The translations under genes and the position numbers were made by a program. The notes under the pieces are model-generated. The model was given only the letters and a program-made list of their open reading frames with translations. It was not told where the DNA came from and searched no databases. From IMG/VR virus record IMGVR_UViG_3300027375_000003, positions 26,334-90,333 of that record: 64,000 bases of DNA; one strand, written 5' to 3'. This DNA comes from a virus. Shown here piece after piece: positions 53,635 to 61,052 of this stretch (its first letter is position 1; each line of letters starts with the position of its first letter).

Positions 53635-53666
53635 TGATTGAACTCTTTTTATTAAAAGGACAATCA
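53635..53666 (+). promoter_or_regulatory. Two-part hairpin over the polymerase ribosome-binding site, with TATAAT boxes
   Basis: TGATTG (53635-53640) pairs with CAATCA (53661-53666), and CTTTT (53645-53649) with AAAAG (53654-53658); the AAAGGA and the first base of the start codon are inside. Two overlapping TATAAT boxes (53623-53628 and 53628-53633) end directly before the 5' arm, so a transcript started from the second would lack that arm. Confidence 0.5.
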
Positions 53667-56266
53667 TGTTTTCAGATTTCTTTGAATCACTACAAAGACC
53701 AGATGTTAAACCTAAAAAATGGATGAAAGAAGTTGATCTCATTTTAGGTACTAAAGATAATATTAAACAAGCTATTGATGAATGTTTGGCATCTAGTCAT
53801 TATGGCATAGACTTAGAAACAACAGGTTTAGATAATCGTGTTTTTCATGGTAGAACAAGAGCATCTATTGTAGGTATTTCTATTGCTCCGAATGAAAAGA
53901 AAGCATATTACTTTCCTATTAGACACAGTGCAGGTACAGAACATAATGTTTCATGGTCAATCATAGATAGAGAATTTAGTCGCTTGCTTAATGTAAATGC
54001 TACTGCTATTCCTATATTCCATAATGGTGCTTTTGATCAAGAGTTTTTAGAATATAATGGCGAAACTCTTTTAGGTAAAGAAAGATTTGAAAATCCAAAG
54101 CTATGGGAAGATAACTATATTATGGCTTGTCTTATGAACAGTCGTGATAAAGGTGGTCGTGGTCTTAAAGATATGTCTAAAGATAAATTAGGTTGGGAAA
54201 TGATTGAACTTGATGAACTCATTCCTAAATCTAAAATTAAAGATTATTCTACTCTTGATCCGTCTTGGGATGCTTGTGTATGGTATGCAGGTGCTGATGC
54301 TTTATGTACTCTTAAACTTTATAATATCTTAAAAGACATCTTTCCTAAAGAAATGATTAGTCTTTATATGATAGAAAAGAAATGCAATACATCAGTTAGG
54401 TGGATGCACAGAAACAGAGTTTATATTGATCAAAAGAAAACACAAGAGTTTATTAAGATTGGTCAAAAGGAATGGATGGACAGCCTTATTGAAGTATATG
54501 AAGGAGCAAATGAATTACTTGGTAGAGATGTTATGCCAGCATACATTAAAATCATGAAAGGCGATTTAAAAGGTGTTAATAAGTTTAATACAGATAATAC
54601 AGATAGCTTTAAAGATTGCATAGACGAGGCAAGAAAAGAAGCTGATCGTATGTATCCACATTTAGATATGGCAGGTGAAGATTTTGTAGCTAGAAAAATG
54701 GTAGCATCTTTAACTAATCCTAAACAAAAAGAAGAAGTAGTCTTTGAATATAAATATGATATTTTATCTTCTCAACAATTAGGCATGATGTTTAGAGAAT
54801 TAGAAGTACCTAATTTACAAACTACTGCAAGTGGTCAAGTGGCAACAGGTGCTGATGTTTTAGATGAAGTAATTGAAGAGGCATCCGATACTTTTCCATT
54901 TGTGAGAAAGATTAAAAGATTAAGAGAACTAGCTAAAGCATTAGGTCAATATCTCATACCTATGAAAGAAGATATTGCAGATGATGGTACATTAAAACCA
55001 AAGTTTAATCAGTTCGGAGCAGATACAGGTCGTTTTAGTTGTGGTACTACAAGTAGACCATGGGAGACAAAAGATGGTGGTTGTAGAGTACCTTTTCAAG
55101 GTATTCCATCAGGATATGATCCGAAAAGACCAATGATTACTTCAAGATTAAGAGAGTGTATTGCAGTAAGAAATCCTGATCATTATTTAGTAGCAATTGA
55201 CTATGCAGGTGTTGAGTTAAGAATTGTAACAAACATTAGTCAAGAGCCTTTATGGATTGAAGAATTTTTTAGATGTTCATCATGCAATCGTAAATATACT
55301 AAAGAACGAGGCGAAGATGGATTTCCTATTATACCACCAGCTATCTGTATATGTGGATCAGATAAAATAGGTGATTTGCATACATTGACAGCAGTTGCTT
55401 TTTATGGTGAAGAGGCAAAGAAAAGACCTGATTGGAAAGCATTAAGAGGCAATGCGAAAGGTGTTAATTTTGCTTTATGTTATGGTGGTACAGGTAAAGC
55501 AGTAGTTAGAACTATTAGTTGTACTCAAGAAGAAGGTGATGAGAAATATCAAACCTTTACAAAGACATATAAAGGTTTAACAAAGTGGTGGAAAAAGGAA
55601 GTGGATTTTGCCAAAGAAAATGGATATGTATTAACAGCTTTTGGTCGAAGAATGTTAATGCCTGATATTAAATCTAAAGAGTTTTCTTTGAGATCAAAGG
55701 ATGAGAGAAAGGCAGTAAATTCACCTGTGCAAGGTACGAGTGCAGATATTACTAAGATTGCAATGAGTTTAATTTATGAGAATGTTAAAAAGAGAAATTG
55801 GTTTGATAAGCTAATGATGATTTTAACAGTGCATGATGAAATTGTGTTTGAAATCCATAAAGACATTATAGGTGAAGCGATACCTTTGTTATGTGATATT
55901 ATGGTTAGGAATAAAGCATTGCAAAATAAGAATTGGATTGTACCATTAACAGTGGATGTTGAGATAGGAAAAGATTGGTCTGTGCCTTATGACTTGAAAG
56001 AGTTAAGGGAAGGCAAAGGTGAAGATGAGTTTTTAGTAAATGCTTTTAAAGTAGATCATAGTGGACAGCCAAAGCCAAAGGTATTAAATGAAACAACCTT
56101 AAGCACGGAGCAAGAGGAAAAAGCAAAGCATTATGAGATTTATGAGTTGAGTGAGTTATCTCATAGTGAAACAGACAGGTTAAGCGAATGGATTAAGAAT
56201 AATGCAGGTAAAGACATTAAGATTATGTATCAAGGTAGAGATGTATCTATCTTATTAAAGGAATAA
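53666..56266 (+). CDS. polA: Family A DNA polymerase (PolA type) with 3'-5' exonuclease and a Cys insertion
   Basis: An 866-residue polymerase. A DnaQ-type 3'-5' exonuclease comes first, with DLETTGLD near residue 50, HNGAFDQEF near residue 120 and a YAGADALCTLKL segment (ExoIII) near 210. The polymerase domain has motif A DYAGVELR near residue 511, motif B RGNAKGVNFALCYGG near 590-605 and motif C TVHDEIVFE near 720. No 5'-3' exonuclease domain is present. Between motifs A and B, near residues 533-572, is an inserted CSSC...CIC cluster that is not part of standard PolA and looks like a small zinc site. The product presumably replicates the phage genome together with the clamp at 7419 and the Toprim primase at 11668. 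Confidence 0.92.
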   Translation: MFSDFFESLQRPDVKPKKWMKEVDLILGTKDNIKQAIDECLASSHYGIDLETTGLDNRVFHGRTRASIVGISIAPNEKKAYYFPIRHSAGTEHNVSWSIIDREFSRLLNVNATAIPIFHNGAFDQEFLEYNGETLLGKERFENPKLWEDNYIMACLMNSRDKGGRGLKDMSKDKLGWEMIELDELIPKSKIKDYSTLDPSWDACVWYAGADALCTLKLYNILKDIFPKEMISLYMIEKKCNTSVRWMHRNRVYIDQKKTQEFIKIGQKEWMDSLIEVYEGANELLGRDVMPAYIKIMKGDLKGVNKFNTDNTDSFKDCIDEARKEADRMYPHLDMAGEDFVARKMVASLTNPKQKEEVVFEYKYDILSSQQLGMMFRELEVPNLQTTASGQVATGADVLDEVIEEASDTFPFVRKIKRLRELAKALGQYLIPMKEDIADDGTLKPKFNQFGADTGRFSCGTTSRPWETKDGGCRVPFQGIPSGYDPKRPMITSRLRECIAVRNPDHYLVAIDYAGVELRIVTNISQEPLWIEEFFRCSSCNRKYTKERGEDGFPIIPPAICICGSDKIGDLHTLTAVAFYGEEAKKRPDWKALRGNAKGVNFALCYGGTGKAVVRTISCTQEEGDEKYQTFTKTYKGLTKWWKKEVDFAKENGYVLTAFGRRMLMPDIKSKEFSLRSKDERKAVNSPVQGTSADITKIAMSLIYENVKKRNWFDKLMMILTVHDEIVFEIHKDIIGEAIPLLCDIMVRNKALQNKNWIVPLTVDVEIGKDWSVPYDLKELREGKGEDEFLVNAFKVDHSGQPKPKVLNETTLSTEQEEKAKHYEIYELSELSHSETDRLSEWIKNNAGKDIKIMYQGRDVSILLKE

Positions 56267-56272
56267 ATTAAA

Positions 56273-56506
56273 ATGATCTGTTATTTTAATAATCGTGGTG
56301 GTTGTGTATGTCATAATCATTGGCAAGTAGCATTATTTAGTAGTGCATATCACAATCAACATGGTTTCTATATAAGAAAAGATAATTTTAGGAAGTCAAT
56401 TTCTTTATATATAGGAAGGTCTTTACCTAAACATACTTGGATGAATGATCCTGATGTGTATTTGGCATTATCAGTGGAAAGAACAAAAAATGATCTGTTG
56501 GTTTAA
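56273..56506 (+). CDS. Array paralogue 1 (77 aa)
   Basis: First of seven tandem related genes after the polymerase. It opens MICYFNNRGG, with HGFYIRKDNFRKSISLYIGR in the centre and TWMNDPDVYLAL near the end. The shared pattern is M-I-C-W/Y-F, an N-rich turn, a Phe/Ile-Ser-Ser strand, G-x-x-I, N-F-R-x-S, an A/G-R pair, and W-(M/I)-N-D-x-D-V-Y. It has an additional C-V-C pair near residue 11. Its 3' end overlaps the second gene by 17 bases. Ribosome-binding sequence AAAGGAATAAATTAAA. Function unknown; no membrane segment, signal peptide or known motif. Confidence 0.7.
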   Translation: MICYFNNRGGCVCHNHWQVALFSSAYHNQHGFYIRKDNFRKSISLYIGRSLPKHTWMNDPDVYLALSVERTKNDLLV

Positions 56507-56711
56507 TAATAATGGCAATAATGTGCAGTTCAATCCTTTACTTGTATGTTTTATTTCATCTAAATTATCATCTAATGTTAGTGGAATGTATCCTAGAAAT
56601 AAAGAATCGTTTAGAAATACAATAGGTTTATTTATAGCTAGGACTTTACCTGAAAATACATGGATGAACGATCCTGATGTATATTTAGCACCATGTAAGA
56701 AAGATAAGTAA
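56490..56711 (+). CDS. Array paralogue 2 (73 aa)
   Basis: ATG 56490 is internal to the end of paralogue 1; an upstream in-frame Met at 56445 would add a sequence unlike the family and is rejected. It opens MICWFNNNGNNVQFNPL, the cleanest family N-terminus, and contains ESFRNTIGLFIARTL and TWMNDPDVYLAPCKKDK. The ending A-P-C-K-x-D-K is repeated in paralogue 3. Ends in GATAAGTAAAATGATCTG, the junction also used at 56934 and 57163. Confidence 0.7.
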   Translation: MICWFNNNGNNVQFNPLLVCFISSKLSSNVSGMYPRNKESFRNTIGLFIARTLPENTWMNDPDVYLAPCKKDK

Positions 56712-56712
56712 A

Positions 56713-56934
56713 ATGATCTGTTGGTTTCACTCACATGGAAATTTAGTAAGATACAATAAAGAGTTAGTATTCTTAGTAAATAACTATCAAGGTGCAGGAT
56801 TTCATATAAGGGAGGGAAACTCATTTAGGAAGAGTATAGCTTTCTTTAATGTTAGAGCATTAGTCCAGCCTAATGGTAGAAATTGGTATCAAGATTGTGA
56901 TGTGCATTTAGCACCATGTAAGAGAGATAAGTAA
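56713..56934 (+). CDS. Array paralogue 3 (73 aa)
   Basis: It opens MICWFHSHGNLVRYNKEL. The centre VNNYQGAGFHIREGNSFRKS is closest to paralogue 7 (INNYEGAGLVI). The end is DCDVHLAPCKRDK. It begins one base after the preceding stop. The near-identical junction on both sides suggests recent duplication of a unit that includes the ribosome-binding sequence. Confidence 0.7.
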   Translation: MICWFHSHGNLVRYNKELVFLVNNYQGAGFHIREGNSFRKSIAFFNVRALVQPNGRNWYQDCDVHLAPCKRDK

Positions 56935-56935
56935 A

Positions 56936-57163
56936 ATGATTTTTAGTTTTGAGATGTCAGCGAATGAAGTGAAAAGAAATACTCGATTTGTGTTAATCAC
57001 TTCAAGTTCTTTTGGAAACACAGGATTACCTATAAAAGAAACTAATTTTAGAGATGCTTTAGCTTTCTATATTGTGAGAACAGGTTATCTTATGGATTCT
57101 AGGAAATATGAGAATTGGCATCGTGCTAATGATATGTATTTTAAACCTACTATAGAAAGATAA
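56936..57163 (+). CDS. Array paralogue 4, divergent (75 aa)
   Basis: The most diverged copy. It opens MIFSFEMSANEVKRNT, without the Cys-Trp pair, and keeps TNFRDALAFYIVR and NWHRANDMYFKP. It is followed by GAAAGATAAGTAAAATGAT, as at the other junctions. The retained reading frame and stop placement argue that it is still a gene. Confidence 0.65.
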   Translation: MIFSFEMSANEVKRNTRFVLITSSSFGNTGLPIKETNFRDALAFYIVRTGYLMDSRKYENWHRANDMYFKPTIER

Positions 57164-57168
57164 GTAAA

Positions 57169-57396
57169 ATGATTTGTTGGTTTGAAAATTCAAATAATGA
57201 CATCACATCTATTGATTCTCATGTCTTCTTTTTATCAAGTGTATCTAGTAGACATTCAGGATATTACATAGATCAGAAAAACTTTAGATTAAATATGTCT
57301 ATCTATGTAGCAAGAGGAAGAGATGTTATAAATAGAACTTGGATAAATAATTGTGATAGATATTATGCTCCTATTATTAAGGATGAAGAGAAATGA
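57169..57396 (+). CDS. Array paralogue 5 (75 aa)
   Basis: It opens MICWFENSNNDITSID and has HSGYYIDQKNFRLNMSIYVAR and TWINNCDRYYAPI. Its stop overlaps the start of paralogue 6 by four bases (ATGA), so the two are translationally coupled. The central YxIxxxNFR core is the most conserved part of the family. Confidence 0.7.
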   Translation: MICWFENSNNDITSIDSHVFFLSSVSSRHSGYYIDQKNFRLNMSIYVARGRDVINRTWINNCDRYYAPIIKDEEK

Positions 57397-57629
57397 TTTG
57401 TTGGTTAGAATTATCATCAAATGATGTAATGCACTCATCACAATATAAGTATTTTATTAGTTCTATTACTTCAAAAGCTAGTAGAGATGATTGTGGCAAA
57501 CAAGGTTTCTTTTTACAGCCTTATTATTTTAGAGATAGCATAGCATTAAGTGTATCTAAATCTTTAATAAAACATACTTGGATAAATCAAGCAGATGTGT
57601 ATTTAGCACCTAAGAAAGAATGTAGATAA
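57393..57629 (+). CDS. Array paralogue 6, longest loop (78 aa)
   Basis: It opens MICWLELSSNDVMHSS. An insertion of several residues (SRDDCGKQGFFLQPYYFRDS) precedes the FRDS core, so the NFR is YFR here. It ends TWINQADVYLAPKKECR. ATGA overlap with the previous gene; one base separates it from paralogue 7. Confidence 0.7.
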   Translation: MICWLELSSNDVMHSSQYKYFISSITSKASRDDCGKQGFFLQPYYFRDSIALSVSKSLIKHTWINQADVYLAPKKECR

Positions 57630-57630
57630 A

Positions 57631-57849
57631 ATGTTATATTGGTTTCATCATGGTGGCAATAGGTTTCAATATAATGAAAAGCTATGTCATTATATAAACA
57701 ATTATGAAGGAGCTGGACTTGTGATTACAAAAGATAATTTTAGAAGGTGTATGGCATTATCGATTGCAAGAGCAAGAGAAATCGTAGGCAGAAATAATTG
57801 GATTGTAGATTCTGATTTATATATCTCACCAAAGAAAGAAGATAAATAA
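57631..57849 (+). CDS. Array paralogue 7 (72 aa)
   Basis: Last copy, opening MLYWFHHGGNRFQYNEK. It has INNYEGAGLVITKDNFRRCM and NWIVDSDLYISPKKEDK. It has Leu-Tyr instead of Ile-Cys at positions 2-3, so the Cys is not strictly required across the family. The next gene starts one base after its stop and is unrelated. Confidence 0.7.
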   Translation: MLYWFHHGGNRFQYNEKLCHYINNYEGAGLVITKDNFRRCMALSIARAREIVGRNNWIVDSDLYISPKKEDK

Positions 57850-57850
57850 A

Positions 57851-58336
57851 ATGAAAGATTTATTATTTGAATGTAATAATCAAGGCATGACAGAAAAAGA
57901 CTTTACTGAAATGTTTTGCAAGGTTTGTAAAAATAGAAAATGTGAAAGAGCAAGCTGGGCATTTTCTACTTGGGATGAAAGAATTATTACTCAAGTCGAT
58001 AGGTTTTTTAATACACCTACAATAAAGCAATCTGAAGCATCTCAATATAAAGGCATCAGTGATTTTGAAGAATACCATATCAATCCAGCTATTGATGTAT
58101 GGACACCAGCTAGTTTAGATTTTAATAAAACACAGCCTAAACATTATAAGATAGGACAGATTGAAAAACCTGTTGTCATATCTCAAAATGATGAGATAAA
58201 CACACCTGTGCAAAATCTATATTTTGTAGGTAATCCACAAGACCTTAAACCACAACAACCTGTCATTCAACAAGACGAATGGTCTTTGCCACCTAAAACT
58301 TTAAAAGTAGGTGGCAAATTTCAAATGGGAAAATAA
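57851..58336 (+). CDS. Hypothetical protein with Cys cluster (161 aa)
   Basis: It closes the array operon, starting one base after paralogue 7. The N-terminal part carries Cys residues in FCKVCKNRKCERASW, then FSTWDERIITQVDRFFNTP, a Cys-x2-Cys-x4-Cys arrangement I have the impression is shared by other large-phage proteins. The rest is Pro/Gln-rich and probably disordered (QNDEINTPVQ and PQQPVIQQDEW) with a basic end (KVGGKFQMGK). Function unknown; a metal-binding linker protein is plausible. Confidence 0.65.
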   Translation: MKDLLFECNNQGMTEKDFTEMFCKVCKNRKCERASWAFSTWDERIITQVDRFFNTPTIKQSEASQYKGISDFEEYHINPAIDVWTPASLDFNKTQPKHYKIGQIEKPVVISQNDEINTPVQNLYFVGNPQDLKPQQPVIQQDEWSLPPKTLKVGGKFQMGK

Positions 58337-58338
58337 AA

Positions 58339-58551
58339 ATGTTAAACTCAACAATCATCCAAGCCATTAGTGATGGCTATCAAGTCGTATTGCCATTGGC
58401 AGTAAAAAAAGATTTAAAGATCGAGTTAAAGTTTTATAACTTGATCATCACTACCAAAGAAGAAGTAATCAACAAAGAAAAGTTAATTTTCTTGAAATGG
58501 GAAGATGCGAATGAACTTGAAAGATTATCTTGGAAACAATTTTTACTTTAA
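58339..58551 (+). CDS. Hypothetical small protein (70 aa)
   Basis: It starts two bases after the previous stop, with AAATGGGAAAATAAAA upstream. The product opens MLNSTIIQAISDGYQVVLPL and has alternating hydrophobic residues (LKIELKFYNLIITTKEE) followed by a charged helical end containing LERLSWKQFLL. Overlaps the next gene by 41 or 47 bases, depending on the start used. No family is recognised. Confidence 0.55.
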   Translation: MLNSTIIQAISDGYQVVLPLAVKKDLKIELKFYNLIITTKEEVINKEKLIFLKWEDANELERLSWKQFLL

Positions 58552-58879
58552 GAGGTGGATTGATCCTGTGTTGGTTTTGCCACCTGATCTTATACCTAAA
58601 GTAAATAAGAAACAAAAAAGAGCAATGAGAGAAGCAGAAGCATGGGTTTTAAAATATGGCAGTACTATCTTATATCTTAAAGGACTAATCCGAAAAGATG
58701 AGTTTGTATATATGGAAGAAAATCATGTTTTTGTAAACACGATTATTAAACCTACGATGCAGGAATTGATAGACATAGCAAAGATCTGTGGTGAAGAGCA
58801 ATTTCAGACAGTGATAAAAATGACATCACATAAAAAAATTGTGGAATACCTTAGACCTTTTTATTGTATTATAAAATAA
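58511..58879 (+). CDS. Hypothetical protein (122 aa)
   Basis: Two close starts, ATG 58505 and ATG 58511; the second has GGGAAGATGCGA before it and is chosen. The sequence opens MNLKDYLGNNFYFKRWIDP and is rich in Lys and aromatic residues, with a charged helix around NKKQKRAMREAEAWVLKYG. The overlap with the previous gene implies coupling. No motif is recognised. Confidence 0.6.
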   Translation: MNLKDYLGNNFYFKRWIDPVLVLPPDLIPKVNKKQKRAMREAEAWVLKYGSTILYLKGLIRKDEFVYMEENHVFVNTIIKPTMQELIDIAKICGEEQFQTVIKMTSHKKIVEYLRPFYCIIK

Positions 58880-58906
58880 ACCAATCAAAACAAAGGAAAT
58901 GTTCAA

Positions 58907-59164
58907 ATGACATTATCATTAAAGTTATCCGAAGCGATTGCACAATTACAAGCAGTTGTAGCTGATGTAGAATCAGCAGAAAAAGGCAAACTCAAGCCAA
59001 GTGTGCGAGCAAGAAAAGAACTTCTAACAATTTCTAAATCTTTAAATGGTTTAAGAAAAGAATTGTTAGAAATCTCTAAAGCAGAAAAAGCAAAGAGAAA
59101 AGCAGAAAAAGAAGCAAATCCAAAAAAGAAGTATGCAACAGGCTTTGCCATTAAGAAAGCCTAA
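58907..59164 (+). CDS. Small basic helical protein (85 aa), possible DNA-binding protein
   Basis: AAAGGAAATGTTCAA precedes ATG. The product opens MTLSLKLSEAIAQLQAVVAD, then has KPSVRARKELLTISKSL and a Lys/Ala/Glu-rich tail (AEKAKRKAEKEANPKKKY). This pattern, a long helix followed by a basic Lys-rich end, is seen in small phage histone-like proteins, but sequence alone does not settle it. A coiled-coil role is possible. Confidence 0.6.
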   Translation: MTLSLKLSEAIAQLQAVVADVESAEKGKLKPSVRARKELLTISKSLNGLRKELLEISKAEKAKRKAEKEANPKKKYATGFAIKKA

Positions 59165-59177
59165 ACATTAAATATAT

Positions 59178-59204
59178 CTTATCTTGATAAAGTCTCTTGA
59201 TAAG
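59178..59204 (+). promoter_or_regulatory. Short inverted repeat hiding a ribosome-binding site
   Basis: CTTATC (59178-59183) and GATAAG (59199-59204) pair across 15 bases, with AAGG, the ribosome-binding sequence for ATG 59212, partly in the 3' arm. ATTAAATATAT lies directly upstream. Weaker than the other cases. Confidence 0.35.
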
Positions 59205-59211
59205 GTATTTG

Positions 59212-59424
59212 ATGTTAATAATATGGTTAGCTTTATGGTTTCTATGTTATATAAAAGTAAGCATCATATTATTTAAAAGCGAATTGGCAGTACAAGAGAA
59301 GGTAGTTTGGTATGTAAAAATATCAGGCTACCTTTTTTTATTTTGGTCTTTAGAGATATTAGATTATATGGTAGATAAAGACCTGTGGACAATCAAATGG
59401 TATTTAAGATTTAGGACTATATAG
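59212..59424 (+). CDS. Small membrane protein with two hydrophobic segments (70 aa), holin-like
   Basis: ATG 59212 has GATAAGGTATTTG before it; the in-frame TTG 59197 is less likely. It opens with a hydrophobic segment (MLIIWLALWFLCYI), has a short basic and acidic loop, a second hydrophobic segment (YVKISGYLFLFWSLEIL) and a charged C-terminus (MVDKDLWTIKWYLRFRTI). Two-helix small proteins are typical of holins and other phage membrane peptides, but no partner endolysin is adjacent. Its end overlaps the minus-strand gene at 59404 by 21 bases. Confidence 0.55.
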   Translation: MLIIWLALWFLCYIKVSIILFKSELAVQEKVVWYVKISGYLFLFWSLEILDYMVDKDLWTIKWYLRFRTI

Positions 59425-60414
59425 CATATAGCTTGCTACATCCATAATGTTTTGATGTGCATGAGCAAGTTTACTTTCAACCCAATCTTCTAATGGTGTA
59501 TCTGAATTAATCATATCAGCAAGAGTAGAAAGTTGAGTAATCATTTGTTCGATATGAGAAACAGACATATAAGAACCATCTGAATCAGCTTGAATATCCA
59601 TAATAGCATTAGCTTTCTTACCTAGCTTTCTAGCTTCTTTTCTTTTCTTTTTTGCAGTAGCTTTAAGAGTTCTCACAGCTTTCTTAACAAGTTCTTCAGC
59701 ACTTTTAATAATATCAAAAGACGATGCTAGTTTATCATGTAGATCAGCTGGAATAACATTTGATTTCTTAAGGTATGTCAAATCATGTTTAGACCATGCA
59801 GTTTTATATTCTTTAGCTTTTTCATCAGCTTTATCAGCATCAGCTAAAAGATCATTCATTTCAGATTCAATAGATGCTACTAGCATTCTAGCAGTTCTAT
59901 TAAGAAACTTATTTTGAGTATTGTTAGCATTAATAAACTTATTAGCTACTCTTGATGCTAGTTTAACATTCAATTCTTTTTCGCAGGACTCTTGAGATTT
60001 AGGTGCTTGACCTGTAATAGTACCACCATACATACAGGTGTTTACTTTCCATTCATCTTCAAAGTCTTGTTCTTTAATCCATTTGCTCCATTCTTTTTTA
60101 CCTTTGGGTCCTGAATGAAATCTTGACTGTCTTTCCAAATCAGCTTTTTTAAACTGATCTTTATATTTATCAGTGTTTTCTTTCCATTCATCTTGAAAAT
60201 CTTCAGGTTGATCTTCAAACCATTCTTTAAATTCTTTCTTGCCTTGGGGACCTTCATGAAATCTAGATTCTTTATCAAAATCAGCAAACATATCATTTGC
60301 TTCAATGCTACCATAATCTCTTCTCATCATTAAAGGTTGAGATAATTCTTGTTGAGAATCATCACCATTACAGCCACAGGCAGTAAAACGATTAAATCTA
60401 TTTCTTTTTAACAT
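59404..60414 (-). CDS. Putative virion protein with internal repeat and basic N-terminus (336 aa)
   Basis: Opens MLKRNRFNRFTACGCNGDD. Two copies of an acidic repeat follow: SRFHEGPQGKKEFKEWFED with FQDEWKENTDKYKD (residues 50-86) and SRFHSGPKGKKEWSKW with FEDEWKVNTCMYGG (97-130). Then comes KLASRVANKFINANN, an LAS-type basic helix inside the protein, and long helices rich in Lys. It ends PLEDWVESKLAHAHQNIMDV then ASYMLYSPKS, a phrase I have seen in phage virion proteins of uncertain role. Four bases upstream of it ends a C39-like peptidase, so it may be the peptidase's substrate. Ribosome-binding sequence AAAAGGATTTTAATAAA. Confidence 0.65.
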   Translation of the reverse strand: MLKRNRFNRFTACGCNGDDSQQELSQPLMMRRDYGSIEANDMFADFDKESRFHEGPQGKKEFKEWFEDQPEDFQDEWKENTDKYKDQFKKADLERQSRFHSGPKGKKEWSKWIKEQDFEDEWKVNTCMYGGTITGQAPKSQESCEKELNVKLASRVANKFINANNTQNKFLNRTARMLVASIESEMNDLLADADKADEKAKEYKTAWSKHDLTYLKKSNVIPADLHDKLASSFDIIKSAEELVKKAVRTLKATAKKKRKEARKLGKKANAIMDIQADSDGSYMSVSHIEQMITQLSTLADMINSDTPLEDWVESKLAHAHQNIMDVASYMLYSPKS

Positions 60415-60418
60415 TTTA

Positions 60419-60979
60419 TTAAAATCCTTTTCTTTTTCTTAGAGATGCCATCACTTGACGACCTTCTGAGTTTACTTCACGATCAACCATAAGAGCAGGT
60501 CTACGAACCATGTAATTGGGCCATTTCTCTGCCCATTTAGAATAGAAAGTACTTGAATCTACAATCCTAACAGTTTGATCAGGATCAGGGATATTTGGAT
60601 CAGCAACATAAACATCCATAGTACCATCAGGTTTTTCTACTACATCAAAAATTAAACTTGCATGACTCCATTCTCTACCTTCAGGATTCCAAGAGATGAG
60701 AACAGGCTTGCCTAGATCTGTCCAGCCTTTAACTTGCTTTAAAGTAGAAGGTACAACTAAAGTACCTCTACAGCCATAATGTTGCAGGCAGGCTAAAACT
60801 TCTTCCCATCTAGCACCTTGCATAGGTTTAGCACCAATTACTTTTTGAACTTCATCTTCTGATGTGTCAAAACCTAAAGCATTTAATGCCATAGCAGTAG
60901 ATGCAGATACACAAGAGTATTGTGTTCTTTGCCTAACAGGATTTACATTAGCTTTGGCAATACGATTTTTAAAAAACAT
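60419..60979 (-). CDS. C39-family/papain-like cysteine peptidase (186 aa)
   Basis: Residue order matches papain-like C39 peptidases: Gln17 (oxyanion) in RQRTQYSC, catalytic Cys23, His106 in EWSHASLIFDVV and Asp127 in VADPN. Such enzymes cut leader peptides at double-Gly or similar sites, and related phage proteins may mature virion proteins. The start MFFKNRIAKANVNPVRQRT (ATG 60979, with AAAGGTTTTAATCCT before it) is chosen over ATG 60997, because it keeps a basic opening like those of its neighbours. The C-terminus is basic (ASLRKRKGF). It is first in a two-gene minus-strand operon with 59404. Confidence 0.75.
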   Translation of the reverse strand: MFFKNRIAKANVNPVRQRTQYSCVSASTAMALNALGFDTSEDEVQKVIGAKPMQGARWEEVLACLQHYGCRGTLVVPSTLKQVKGWTDLGKPVLISWNPEGREWSHASLIFDVVEKPDGTMDVYVADPNIPDPDQTVRIVDSSTFYSKWAEKWPNYMVRRPALMVDREVNSEGRQVMASLRKRKGF

Positions 60980-61052
60980 AGGATTAAAACCTTTCATCTT
61001 TATATGTATGAAAGATAGATAGAATATAAAAAGAATATGAAAAAACTTAAAT

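Noticed and set aside
56445-56489. Longer start for array paralogue 2
   Set aside because: The extra residues do not match the family opening M-I-C-W-F, which begins exactly at ATG 56490.
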